In this document: in pieces, positions 17,601-26,900 of the stretch
Numbering within the stretch: the stretch's first letter is position 1
How the letters are laid out: the number at the start of each line of letters is the position of its first letter
Source of the DNA: Micromonospora narathiwatensis
GTDB lineage: Bacteria; Actinomycetota; Actinomycetes; Mycobacteriales; Micromonosporaceae
Reading direction: 5' to 3'
Length of the DNA stretch: 64,000 nt
NCBI RefSeq assembly: GCF_900089605.1
Contig: NZ_LT594324.1
Coordinates: 5,890,001 to 5,954,000, forward strand
Position numbers and translations under genes: made by a program
The notes under the pieces: model-generated
The model's database searches: none
Told to the model about the DNA's origin: nothing
What the model saw: only the letters and a program-made list of their open reading frames with translations

Positions 17601-18392
17601 TCACCGCCGGAGCAGGGCGAAGACCCCCCAGCCCAGGTACTCCCGCTGGTAGCGGACGTACCGCAGCGGGTCCTCGGTCAGTTCCCGGCGCAGTTCCCCG
17701 GCCAGTTCGTCGTCGGGGTTGGCGTCCAGCCAGCGGCGCAGGTTCAGCCAGTGCGCCGCCGCGTACCGGTCCCAGCTGTCCTGGTCGGCGAGGACCATCT
17801 CCACCAGGTCCCAGCCGCACTCCGCGAAGAGCCGGACCAGCCCGGGCAGGCCCTGGAACTCGTCCCGGGTCCGGGCTTGGCACCCGGTCACGGTCTCCGC
17901 GTCGGGCGGGTCGAGCCGCCAGTACGGCTCCCCGACCAGCGCCATCCCGCCGGGGCGCAGGCTGCGGCGGAGGATCTCCAGGGTGCCGGGCACCCCGTCG
18001 CCGATCCAGGTTGCGCCGACGCAGGCGGCCAGGTCGACGGGCTCCTCGGGTACGTACGTCGCGGCGTCGCCGTGCGCGAACCGGACCCGGTCCGCGACGC
18101 CCAGCTCGGCGGCCCGCTCCCGGGCCGCCGCGGTGAATACGGTGCTGATGTCCACCCCGGTGCCGGTGATGCCGTGGTCCCGGGCCCAGGTGCAGAGCAA
18201 CTCGCCCTTGCCGCTGCACAGGTCGAGAATCGACGTGCCGGGTTCGAGCTTGATCGCCCGGCCCAGCGTGGCCAGCTTGCCGGCGTCGAACGGGTTGAGG
18301 ATCCGGAGGTCGCCCTCGCGGATGGTGAAACTACGTGGCAGATCCAATGTCGTCACTCCAGGAAGTGGATGCGGTCGTCGGGAGGCGGTCAC
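17601..18392 (-). CDS. SAM-dependent class I methyltransferase
   Basis: A 263-residue (or shorter) methyltransferase. SAM motif I is ILDLCSGKGELLC, the acidic motif II ends GTGVDIS, and post-II/III is RFAHGDAATYVPEEPVD followed by LRRSLRPGGMALVGEP. The substrate is unknown; small-molecule type is suggested by SAM domain plus DUF-like cap. No start has a convincing ribosome site: GTG 18392 is the longest, GTG 18356 (beginning VTTLDLPRSF) is equally plausible. Confidence 0.82.
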   Translation of the reverse strand: MTASRRPHPLPGVTTLDLPRSFTIREGDLRILNPFDAGKLATLGRAIKLEPGTSILDLCSGKGELLCTWARDHGITGTGVDISTVFTAAARERAAELGVADRVRFAHGDAATYVPEEPVDLAACVGATWIGDGVPGTLEILRRSLRPGGMALVGEPYWRLDPPDAETVTGCQARTRDEFQGLPGLVRLFAECGWDLVEMVLADQDSWDRYAAAHWLNLRRWLDANPDDELAGELRRELTEDPLRYVRYQREYLGWGVFALLRR

Positions 18393-18631
18393 GCTGGTCG
18401 GCTCGGATCAGCACGCTCGACACCGGCACCAAAACACCCTCTTCGCGATCGGAGTGACGTCGCGTCGACAGTAGGCGGTATCCCGCCGGCGGCCAACCGG
18501 AATAGCCCGGTGGGCCGCCCACACCGCCGTCGGTCCGGAGGTGTCGACGGCATGGATATCTGCCGTGGTCAATGTCACGTTAGCGTACCGGCACGCCGGC
18601 CGTCCCGCCGGCGCTCCGACGGGAGAACGCC

Positions 18632-19666
18632 ATGAAGACACCGTGGAAAGCCGCCGCCACCCTCGCCGCAGCCCTCCTTCTGGTCCTGCCCGGTGGCACC
18701 GCCGCCCGGGCGGCGGGCACGCCGTACACCAAGACCCCGGTATCCGGCTCGCTCAGCACCTACCGCGTCTCCGGCGTGTACGTCGCCGGGGTCTCCTCCG
18801 GCGGATACCTGGCCACCCAGCTCCAGGTCGCGTACTCGGCGCGGATCCGGGGCGCGGCCGTCTTCGCCGCCGGCCCGTACTACTGCGCCCAGAACAACGT
18901 CGCCCAGGCGTTGTACGGCTGCGGCGACAACATCTACCCGACGTACGTGTCCACCCTGGAGAGCTACACCCGCACCTGGGCGGCGTACGGCTGGGTCGAT
19001 GGGACCGGCAACCTCTCCGGTCAGCCGGTGTACGTCTATCACGGTGGCAACGACAACGTCGTGAAGAAGTCGGTCACCGACGACCTGGTCCGCTACTACC
19101 AGGACTTCGGTGCCAGCGTCCGCTACGACTCCGGCAGCGCCGCCGGCCACGCCTGGGTCACCCCGTACGGCACGGTCGGCTGCACGGCGACCGCCTCGCC
19201 GTTCCTCAACGACTGCGGCACCGACCCGCAGGGCAGCTTCCTCGGCAAGCTGCTCGGCTCGGTGTCCGCGCCGAACACCGGCCCGCTCGGCGGCACGCTC
19301 ATCCGCTACAGCCAGGACAGCTTCGCGGTCAACGGTTGGGCCAACGGGCTGAGCATGGACGCCAGCGGCTTCGCGTACGTCCCGAGCGCCTGCGCGGCCG
19401 GCCAGACCTGCCGCCTGCTGGTCGCCCTGCACGGCTGCGCCCAGGGGTACGCCAAGGTCGGCACCGCCTTCGTGGACCGGGCCAACCTCAACCAGTACGC
19501 CGACACCAACAAACTGATCGTGCTCTACCCGCAGGCCATCGCCACCGGGGTGAACCCGAACGGTTGCTGGGACTGGTGGGGCTACCTCGGCGCCACCAAC
19601 TATCCGATCAAGGGCGGTGCCCAGATCGAAACGATCATGAACATGGTCCGCCGGCTGGGCGGCTGA
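18632..19666 (+). CDS. Secreted PHB-depolymerase-like esterase
   Basis: A 344-residue secreted alpha/beta hydrolase. Signal peptide 1-28. The lipase box GVSSG puts the nucleophile at Ser55, unusually near the mature N-terminus. The acid is probably the Asp of HGGNDN and the histidine that of AAGHAWVTP. The C-terminal part with LHGCAQGY and PNGCWDWW is typical of poly(3-hydroxybutyrate) depolymerase-family esterases. Actual substrate (PHB, acetylxylan, feruloyl esters) cannot be told. ATG preceded by GGGAGAACGCC. Confidence 0.87.
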   Translation: MKTPWKAAATLAAALLLVLPGGTAARAAGTPYTKTPVSGSLSTYRVSGVYVAGVSSGGYLATQLQVAYSARIRGAAVFAAGPYYCAQNNVAQALYGCGDNIYPTYVSTLESYTRTWAAYGWVDGTGNLSGQPVYVYHGGNDNVVKKSVTDDLVRYYQDFGASVRYDSGSAAGHAWVTPYGTVGCTATASPFLNDCGTDPQGSFLGKLLGSVSAPNTGPLGGTLIRYSQDSFAVNGWANGLSMDASGFAYVPSACAAGQTCRLLVALHGCAQGYAKVGTAFVDRANLNQYADTNKLIVLYPQAIATGVNPNGCWDWWGYLGATNYPIKGGAQIETIMNMVRRLGG

Positions 19667-19684
19667 CCGCGCCCCCGGTCCCGG

Positions 19685-20473
19685 TCAGGCCGCCCAGCGG
19701 TCGGCGGTACGGGCCGAGCCGGGGTACGGCGGCGGCAACAGCCGCAGCCCGGGGGCGTCGGGCTGCTCCTCGGCGGGCAGGTGCCAGCGCGGCCCCTCCG
19801 GGCGGTCGCCCTGCGCCGGGCCGCCGGGGCGCAGCCGGGGGCGGGACAGCGCCACGACGACCGCGTATCCGGCGAGCAGGAAGCCGTGGCTGACCAGTCG
19901 GGTCGTCTCCACCCGCTCGGTGGCCAGATCGTTGACCGACAGCAGCACCAGCGTGCCGACGAACGCCGACAGCATCGGCACCAGCCCGGTCGGCGGGGTG
20001 CGCCGCGCCGCGACGAACAGGAACCCGGCACCGACGGCCACGTTCCAGGCGGCCGACTCGTGCCACAGGTGCCCGGACGCCAGCGCGCCGGCCGCCGCGT
20101 GGTCGTGGACGCCGGTCACCCCGCGACCGATCTGGGTCAGGCCGAGAACGACCTGTAGCGCGCCGATCAGGCCGAGCACCGCCCGGAGGGTGAGCACGAT
20201 CCGGCCCCGGCGGCGCGGGGCCAGCACCGGCTCCGGCTCCGCCGGCGGCACCGGCACCGGCTCCGGCAGCGCGGCGAGGATGACATCGGTGAGGTCGTCG
20301 CCGGCCACGGTGACCGACAGCCGCGCCCGGCGGGTCACCGCGGCAGCCCGGTCGTACCAGGCCCGGCAGCCGCCGCACCCGCTCAGGTGGGCCTCGGCGG
20401 CCACCCGCTCGGCGGCCGTCTCCTCCCCGTCCAACAGCGCCGACAGCACCTCACGCCACTGTTCACAGCCCAT
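19685..20473 (-). CDS. Membrane anti-sigma-like protein with zinc-finger (zf-HC2)
   Basis: A 262-residue protein. The N-terminal zinc-binding anti-sigma motif is HLSGCGGCRAWYD with an upstream MGCEQW cysteine. Several hydrophobic segments follow (about 105-225). The C-terminus is Pro/Arg-rich. It lies 87 bp downstream of the sigC-like gene on the same strand, so it probably holds that sigma factor at the membrane. ATG 20473 chosen as the family start. Confidence 0.82.
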   Translation of the reverse strand: MGCEQWREVLSALLDGEETAAERVAAEAHLSGCGGCRAWYDRAAAVTRRARLSVTVAGDDLTDVILAALPEPVPVPPAEPEPVLAPRRRGRIVLTLRAVLGLIGALQVVLGLTQIGRGVTGVHDHAAAGALASGHLWHESAAWNVAVGAGFLFVAARRTPPTGLVPMLSAFVGTLVLLSVNDLATERVETTRLVSHGFLLAGYAVVVALSRPRLRPGGPAQGDRPEGPRWHLPAEEQPDAPGLRLLPPPYPGSARTADRWAA

Positions 20474-20560
20474 GTACCGATAGTCGCTCAGAGGGTGGCT
20501 CCGGTTCCCGCCACCTCTGCCGAACTCCGCCTTGGCGCAGGTCACCGGGGGTGCGCCCGG

Positions 20561-21130
20561 TCACACCGCCGCGTCGCCGCCGCGCCGCGAGCCCCAACCG
20601 GGCCGGTTTTCGGTGGCGGCGACGAGGTCCTCGCGGGCCCGGGCCACCCGGGAGCGGATGGTGCCGACCGGGCAGCCGCACACCTCCGCCGCCTCGGCGT
20701 ACGACATGCCGAGCACCTGGGTGGCGACGAACGCCTCGCGCCGCTCCGCCGGCAACGTGGCGATCAACTGCTCCAGCACCACCTGCCGGTCGAAGCCGCC
20801 GCGGTACGCGTCGGGGGCGTCGTACCCGTCGGCCATCGGCACCGTACGCGGGCGGGCCGCCGCGGCCCGGACGTGGTCCACCGCGACGCGGCGGGCGATG
20901 GTGAGCAGCCAGGTCCGCGCCGAGGACCGGCCGGCGAACGACGGCAGCGACCGCATCGCGCGCAGGAACGTCTCCTGGGCCAGGTCCTCGGACTCGGACG
21001 GGGAGGTCAGCGCGGTGAGGAACCGCCGGACCTGCTGCTGCGTCGCGCGGACGAACCGGGTGGCCGCGTCCCGGTCACCCCGGCCGGCGGCCAACGCCCA
21101 CGCGGTGAGCTCCGCGTCGTCGTCGGCCAT
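20561..21130 (-). CDS. sigC: ECF sigma factor, SigC type
   Basis: A 189-residue ECF sigma. Region 2 is SEDLAQETFLRAMRSLPSF followed by SSARTWLLTIARR. Region 4 is VLGMSYAEAAEVCGCPVGT. The wording of both regions is very close to mycobacterial SigC as I recall it. ATG 21130 has GGAGGTGCCGG upstream. Followed by a zf-HC2 membrane protein. Mycobacterial SigC has been tied to copper supply; any link with the cop genes here is speculative. Confidence 0.9.
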   Translation of the reverse strand: MADDDAELTAWALAAGRGDRDAATRFVRATQQQVRRFLTALTSPSESEDLAQETFLRAMRSLPSFAGRSSARTWLLTIARRVAVDHVRAAAARPRTVPMADGYDAPDAYRGGFDRQVVLEQLIATLPAERREAFVATQVLGMSYAEAAEVCGCPVGTIRSRVARAREDLVAATENRPGWGSRRGGDAAV

Positions 21131-21289
21131 CCGGCACCTCCGGCTCGGGCCGCCGACGGGACGCACACCGACGGCGGACACGACAGGTCGTAGTAGTGAC
21201 TGGCTGGAAGCGTACCGCAGGCCGTGCCCCGCGCTTCTTCATCGTTGCGGTCGTCAGGCCGTCGGTTCGGTCGGGGCGGGATCCGACGT

Positions 21290-21697
21290 TCAGCCTGTGG
21301 TCACGGCGGCGGTCACCTCGACCTCCAGCACCGCGCCGGCCAGGAAGAGCCGGCCCACCTCCACCGTGGTGCTGGCGGGCTTGGCGTGCGGGAAGTACCG
21401 GTTGCGGACCGCCGCGTAGCCGGCCAGGTCGCCGAGGTCGGTCATGAACGTGCGGACGTGCATGACGTCGGCGAAGGTGGCGCCGTGCGCGGTGAGCAGG
21501 CCGCCGATCAGCTCGAAGATCCGTTCGGACTGCGCCCGGACGTCGCCGGGCGCCACCACGGCGCCGTCGTCGTCGACGCCGACCTGGCCGGAGAGCACGA
21601 GCAGCGCCCCGCCCGGCAGGTCGAGGCGGGCGACGTGGGCGAACCGGTCGCCGAACGGCGCGGCGACGGTCGCGGGGTTGTCCAGGGTCACGGTCAC
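21290..21697 (-). CDS. RidA-family protein
   Basis: A 135-residue YjgF/RidA fold protein with LVLSGQVGVDDDG, ELIGGLLTAHGATFADVMHVRTF and PASTTVEVGRLFLAGAVLEVE. RidA enzymes hydrolyse reactive enamine/imine intermediates. The conserved Arg that binds the carboxylate in true RidA is not evident near VGRLFLAG, so it may be a relative with another substrate. Its GTG overlaps the upstream oxidoreductase stop by 4 bp, so the two are cotranscribed. Confidence 0.9.
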   Translation of the reverse strand: MTVTLDNPATVAAPFGDRFAHVARLDLPGGALLVLSGQVGVDDDGAVVAPGDVRAQSERIFELIGGLLTAHGATFADVMHVRTFMTDLGDLAGYAAVRNRYFPHAKPASTTVEVGRLFLAGAVLEVEVTAAVTTG

Positions 21698-22545
21698 TGC
21701 TGCTCCTCGTCGTGAGACACGGCGTCCTTGGTGTGGACGCCGGTGAGGACGGCGATGTCCTCGTCCGGGTGGGGTGCGGCCGCCAGCACCGACGCGGCGG
21801 CCCGCAGGACGGGTGCCGGCACCCCGCCGAGCGCGTCGAGCGCGAGCCGGGCGTCCTTGGCGGCCAGGGCGACGGCGAACGCGGCGTCCGTGGCGGTCGC
21901 CCGGGCGACCGCGCCGCCGAGCGGTCCGGCGGCGAGGGCCTCGACCGCCGTACGCCGGTCCACGCCGACCGCATCCGCGACCGCCAGCGCGTCCGCGGTG
22001 GCCGTCACGGCGGTGACCAGGGCGGTGTTGAGCACCAGCTTCAGCGCGGCGCCTCGACCGGTACCGCCGCAGCGGCGGACCGTGCCGAGCAGCCTCAGCA
22101 CCGGAGTGACCCGCTCCACGGCCGCCTCCGTGCCGCCGGCCAGCACCACGAGCCGACCCGCCTCGGCCGCGCCGGCGCTGCCGGCGACGGGCGCGTCCAC
22201 GAGCGGTACGCCCGCCGGCAGCCGCCCGGCCAACTCGGCCACGGCCCGTGGGCCGATGGTGGACATCTCGACCAGATGGGTGCCGGGCCGCAGGGCCGGC
22301 GCCGCCCCGTCGACGCCGTACAGCACCTCATGGACGGCGGCGGCGTCGGTGAGCATGGTGATCACGACGGCGGCGTCCCGGACCGCCTCGGCCGGGGTGG
22401 CGGCGGCCCGGGCGCCGGCCGCGACCAGCGAGCCCGTCCGGGCGGGGGTGCGGTTCCAGACCGTGAGGCGCTGCCCCGTGGCCAGCAGCCGGCGGCCGAC
22501 CGCCGTGCCCATCGTGCCGGTGCCCAGCAGTGCGATGACTTTCAT
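21694..22545 (-). CDS. NAD(P)-dependent beta-hydroxyacid-dehydrogenase-like oxidoreductase
   Basis: A 283-residue two-domain reductase. The N-terminal Rossmann fold has LLGTGTMGTAVGRRLL, then the substrate-binding signature MSTIGPRAVAELA and LVDAPVAGSAGAAEAGRLVVLAGG. The catalytic-Lys motif is GRGAALKLVLN. It resembles 6-phosphogluconate/3-hydroxyisobutyrate dehydrogenases; substrate unknown. Coupled to the RidA gene, so an amine or imine intermediate is plausible. Divergent from the LysR gene. Confidence 0.9.
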   Translation of the reverse strand: MKVIALLGTGTMGTAVGRRLLATGQRLTVWNRTPARTGSLVAAGARAAATPAEAVRDAAVVITMLTDAAAVHEVLYGVDGAAPALRPGTHLVEMSTIGPRAVAELAGRLPAGVPLVDAPVAGSAGAAEAGRLVVLAGGTEAAVERVTPVLRLLGTVRRCGGTGRGAALKLVLNTALVTAVTATADALAVADAVGVDRRTAVEALAAGPLGGAVARATATDAAFAVALAAKDARLALDALGGVPAPVLRAAASVLAAAPHPDEDIAVLTGVHTKDAVSHDEEQQ

Positions 22546-22600
22546 GGCCCGGAACGCTAGGTGCCGGGCAGCCATGTCACCAACGAATGTTCCGCATCTC

Positions 22601-22623
22601 TGCCATGCCTCCGCCGCATGGCA
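22601..22623. promoter_or_regulatory. Inverted repeat between oxidoreductase and lysR
   Basis: TGCCATG / CATGGCA arms (7 bp, 9-base spacer) lie 10 bp before the LysR start. Spacing and position fit a LysR autoregulatory operator that could also control the divergent oxidoreductase-ridA pair. Confidence 0.55.
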
Positions 22624-22633
22624 GCATGGCGGC

Positions 22634-23554
22634 ATGCAACCGCAGGCCCTCCAGGTCTTCCGCGCCGTCGCCGAGCACGGCTCCATCACCGCGGCGGCGC
22701 GGACCCTGCGCTACACCCAGTCCGCGGTGTCACGGCAGATCGCCGCCCTGGAGGCCGAAGTCGGGTCTGCCCTGTTCGACCGGCTGCCGCGCGGCGTCGC
22801 CCTGACCGAGCCGGGCCGGTGCCTGCTCGCCCACGCCGAGGCGGTGCTCGATCGACTCGACGCGGCCCGTCGGGACCTGGCCGCGCTGCACGACCTGACC
22901 GCCGGCCGGCTGCGGGTCGGCGCGTTTCCGACGGCGGTCGCCGCGCTCGTTCCCCGGGCCCTGGCCGCCTTCCGGTCCGCCCACCCGCAGGTGGCGCTGT
23001 CCCTGGTGGAGGGGCTGACGCCAGGTCTGCTGGACCGGCTGCTCGCCGGGGACGCCGACATCGTCGTGGTCAGCGCGGCCCCCGACCAGCCCCTCGACGA
23101 GGACCGGTTCGACCTGCACCACCTCCTCGACGAGGTCCTGCTGGTGGCGGTGCCCCGGGCACACCGGCTCGCCCATCGGCGCACCGTACGGCTGCGCGAG
23201 CTGGCCGACGAGGCGTTCATCGCCGGTTCGGCCACCGCCGAGGAGACCCTGTTGCGCGCCACCCTGCCGGCCGGCTTCCGGCCACGGATCGACATCGTGG
23301 CCGCGGAGTGGACCGGCAAGCTGGGCTGTGTCGCGGCCGGTCTGGGTGTCGCCCTGGTGCCCGCGCTGGCCGTCCGGGCCACCCCGCCCGACCTCGCCCT
23401 GCTTCGGCTGCATTCCGACGACGCCTCGGTCCGGCGGGTCTTCGCCGCCACCGCAGGCGGTCGCAGCCGGCCACCGGCGGTCCGGCGGTTCCTCAGCCAC
23501 CTCGACACGGTGGCGGCCGGGCTGGCCGGCCCGGCGGCGGCCGTCGAAACCTAG
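22634..23554 (+). CDS. LysR-family transcriptional regulator
   Basis: A 306-residue regulator. The N-terminal winged helix is VFRAVAEHGSITAAARTLRYTQSAVSRQI, and a periplasmic-binding-like effector domain covers about 90-300. Divergent from the oxidoreductase-RidA operon it most likely controls. The effector is unknown. ATG 22634 gives the standard family N-terminus. Confidence 0.93.
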   Translation: MQPQALQVFRAVAEHGSITAAARTLRYTQSAVSRQIAALEAEVGSALFDRLPRGVALTEPGRCLLAHAEAVLDRLDAARRDLAALHDLTAGRLRVGAFPTAVAALVPRALAAFRSAHPQVALSLVEGLTPGLLDRLLAGDADIVVVSAAPDQPLDEDRFDLHHLLDEVLLVAVPRAHRLAHRRTVRLRELADEAFIAGSATAEETLLRATLPAGFRPRIDIVAAEWTGKLGCVAAGLGVALVPALAVRATPPDLALLRLHSDDASVRRVFAATAGGRSRPPAVRRFLSHLDTVAAGLAGPAAAVET

Positions 23555-23914
23555 TCGGACCGCCCGCACTGCCAGCGGTCGATGGCTTGGGCAGTTCCCG
23601 TCACGCGTCCGACGAGGAGGCATCCCCCGGATGCGCGGCCGTATCGTCTTCTGTCACGATCTCCTGGGCACGGCACCCCAATGATCCCCGGAGTCGTACC
23701 TGTCGTGTTCAGAGCCATTACGCAGCGCGAGCGAATAATTGAAATCAGCGAATAATCTGCGCCCGCGTCCGTTTCGTGGCTCAGCGCACTTTTGTTCGAT
23801 CTACGTTGAATTCTGGCCGACAGGCTAACCTGCTCCGTACATCTGGCGGCTCCTGCTAAGACACCAAATGCGCTTAGGTTCCACCAGTCCATCCCCCCTC
23901 TCGGAGGCACAGCT
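23555..23914 (+). promoter_or_regulatory. Noncoding region before the nuclease gene, with a PHO-box-like repeat
   Basis: No gene. The stretch 23690-23830 is clearly more A+T-rich than its surroundings, as expected of a strong promoter. At 23794-23815 two 11-base units, GTTCGATCTAC and GTTGAATTCTG, sit head to tail and resemble the direct-repeat PHO boxes of actinomycete PhoP. GGAGG lies just before the TTG start. Confidence 0.4.
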
Positions 23915-26900
23915 TTGAAGCTCCGACCCATGCGCAGGCACCCTGTCAGGGTGTTGGGCGCACTCGTCACAAGCGGTGCGCTCGCCCTGAGCAGCAGCGC
24001 CGCCTTCGCTGCCGAACCGGTGGCGACACCATTCATCAGTGAGATCCACTACGACAACGCCGGCACCGACGTCGGCGAGGCGATCGAGATCGAGGCGCCG
24101 GTCGGCTTCGACCTGAGCGGCTGGCAGATCGTTCTCTACAATGGCGGGAACGGTGCGGCGTACAACACTCGTACGCTGAGCGGTTCGGTGCCGGCGGCCG
24201 GCGTGATGGTTGCCGACTATCCGGTCAACGGCATCCAGAACGGTGACCCCGACGGTGTCGCGCTGGTCTCCCCGACCGGTTCGGTGACGGAGTTCATCAC
24301 CTACGGTGGTCCGTTCCTCGCGGTCGGCGGTCCGGCCAACGGGCTGACCGGGACCGACATGGGGGTCAAGGAGAGCTCCACCACCCCCGTCGGCCAGTCG
24401 CTGCAGAAGATCGACGGCAAGTGGAACCCCCCGGCGCCGAACACCTTCGGCGTCCGCAACTCCGCCAGCAACCCGGACCCGGACCCGGACCCGGACCCGG
24501 GCATCGGCTGCACCGTCACCGTCGACCGCACCATCGCGGAGGTCCAGGGCACCGGCAGCGCAACGCCGCTCGCGGGTACCCGGGTCACCGTCGAGGGCGT
24601 GGTGACCGCCGACCACCGCACCGGTGGCTACAACGGCGTCTACGTGCAGACCGCCGGCAGCGGTGGTGACCGTCCGGTCGCCGCCGGCACCGCCTCCGAC
24701 GGCATCTTCGTCTACGTCGGCACGAACACCGCGAACCACCCGGCGGTCGCCGTCGGTGACCGGGTGCGGGTCAGCGGCACCCCGAGCGAGTACAACGGCC
24801 TCACCCAGCTCAACACCGCCGCCAAGACCGACGTGCAGATCTGCGCGCACAACGCGACCCTGCCGGCCCCGGTCCCGGTCAGCCTGCCGCTGTCCGACGA
24901 CGCCCGCGAGTCGGTCGAGTCGATGCTGGTGGCGCCGGTCGGCCAGTACACCGTCGCCGAGGTGTACAACACCAACCGGTACGGCGAGGTCGTGCTCGCC
25001 GCCGGCGACAAGGTGGCCCCGAACGCGACCGACCTGGCCCGCCCGGGCTCGGACGCCGCCAAGCAGGTGAACGCCGACAACAAGCTCCGGCGGATCCTGC
25101 TCGACGACGGCAAGACCACCAACCTGGCCACCGCCGGGCTGCTGCCGCCGTACCTGTCCAAGGCGAACCCGCTGCGGGTCGGCGACTCGGTCGAGGCGTT
25201 CGGCCCGGTCGTGCTGTCGTACGGCTTCAACGAGTGGCGCCTCCAGCCGACCACGCCGGTCAGCGCGGACACCCCGACGGCCACCCGGACCACCTTCAAG
25301 GCCACCAACCCGCGTACCGCCGGTCCGGCGAACGTCGGCGGGGACGTGCGGGTGGCCAGCTTCAACGTCCTCAACTACTTCGTGCACTTCGGCGGCGACG
25401 CCCGCGGTGCGGCGAACGAGGCCGGGCTGGCCAAGCAGGAGGCGAAGATCGTCGCGGCGATCAGCGCGCTCGGCGCCGACGTGGTGGGGCTTGAGGAGAT
25501 CGAGAACTCGGTCCGGTTCGACCCGAGTGACCCGCAGCAGGCGCTGAAGCGGCTGGTCAACGCGCTCAACGCCAAGGACGGCGCGGGGACGTGGGACTAC
25601 GTCCGCAGCCCGGCCGAGCTGCCCAGCCCCGCCGAGCAGGACTTCATCACCACGGCGATCATCTTCAAGCCGGCGAAGGTCCAGCCCAAGGGCCCGGGCC
25701 GGTCGATCAACGACGAGACCGTCTGGTTCAACGCCCGCGAGCCGATCGCGCAGACGTTCACCGCGGGGAAGACCTCCTTCACCGTGGTCGTCAACCACCT
25801 CAAGTCCAAGAGCGGCACGGGGACCGGCGACAACGCCGACACCGGTGACGGTCAGGGCAACTGGAACGGCGACCGCGTCCGGCAGGCCAAGGCGCTGACC
25901 GCCTTCGTCGACCAGGTCAAGGCCGACAGCGGCACCGAGGACGTGCTCCTGCTGGGTGACTTCAACGCGTACACCCAGGAGGACCCGATGCAGGTCCTCT
26001 ACCAGGCCAAGTTCAAGGATCTGAACAACACCGGCAAGGCCACCTACGTCTTCGGTGGCGAGTCCGGCTCGCTCGACCACGCCCTCGCCTCGCCGTCGCT
26101 GGCGTCGCGGATCACCGGCGTCGACGTGTGGCAGATCAACGCGGTCGAGTCGTTCGCGTTCGAGTACGACGGCCTGGCCGACTTCTACGAGCCGACCCCG
26201 TACCGGGCCAGCGACCACAACCCGGTCGTGGTGGGCATCAGCACCAGCGCGAAGCCGGTCAACCTCCAGCTGCTCGGCATCAACGACTTCCACGGCCGGC
26301 TGGAGTCCCCGGCCACCGTGGGTGGTCAGCCGGTCGGCGGCGCTGCTCAGCTCGCCGGCCTGGTCGGTCAGCTGCGGGCGCAGAACCCGAACACCGCGTT
26401 CATCTCCGCCGGTGACAACATCGGCGCGTCCACCTTCGTCTCGGCGATCGACGGGGACACCCCGACGATCGACGCGCTGAACAAGGCCGGCCTGGTCGCC
26501 TCGGCGGTGGGTAACCACGAGTTCGACAAGGGCATGGCCGACCTCACCGGCCGGGTGTCCGACCGTGCCGCCTTCCCGTACCTGGGTGCCAACGTGTACC
26601 GGGGCGACACCCGGGCGCTGCCGGCGTACTCGGTCAGCACCATCGGCGGTGTCAAGGTCGGCTTCGTCGGCGTGGTGACCGAGCAGACCGCGTCGCTGGT
26701 CAGCCCGGACGGCATCGCCGGCCTCACCTTCCGTGACCCGGTGGCCGAGGCCAACCTGGTGGCCCGCCAGCTCAAGGACGGCAACCCGGACAACGGCGAG
26801 GCCGACGTCGTGGTGCTGCTCGCCCACGAAGGCGCCGCGACGGAGAACATCACCTCCGCCGAGGCGCTGGCCAACGACCCGGTCTTCGGCAAGTTCACCC

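Noticed and set aside
24475..24505. Hexanucleotide GACCCG repeat
   Set aside because: Encodes the PDPDPDP linker of the nuclease; a coding linker rather than an independent element.
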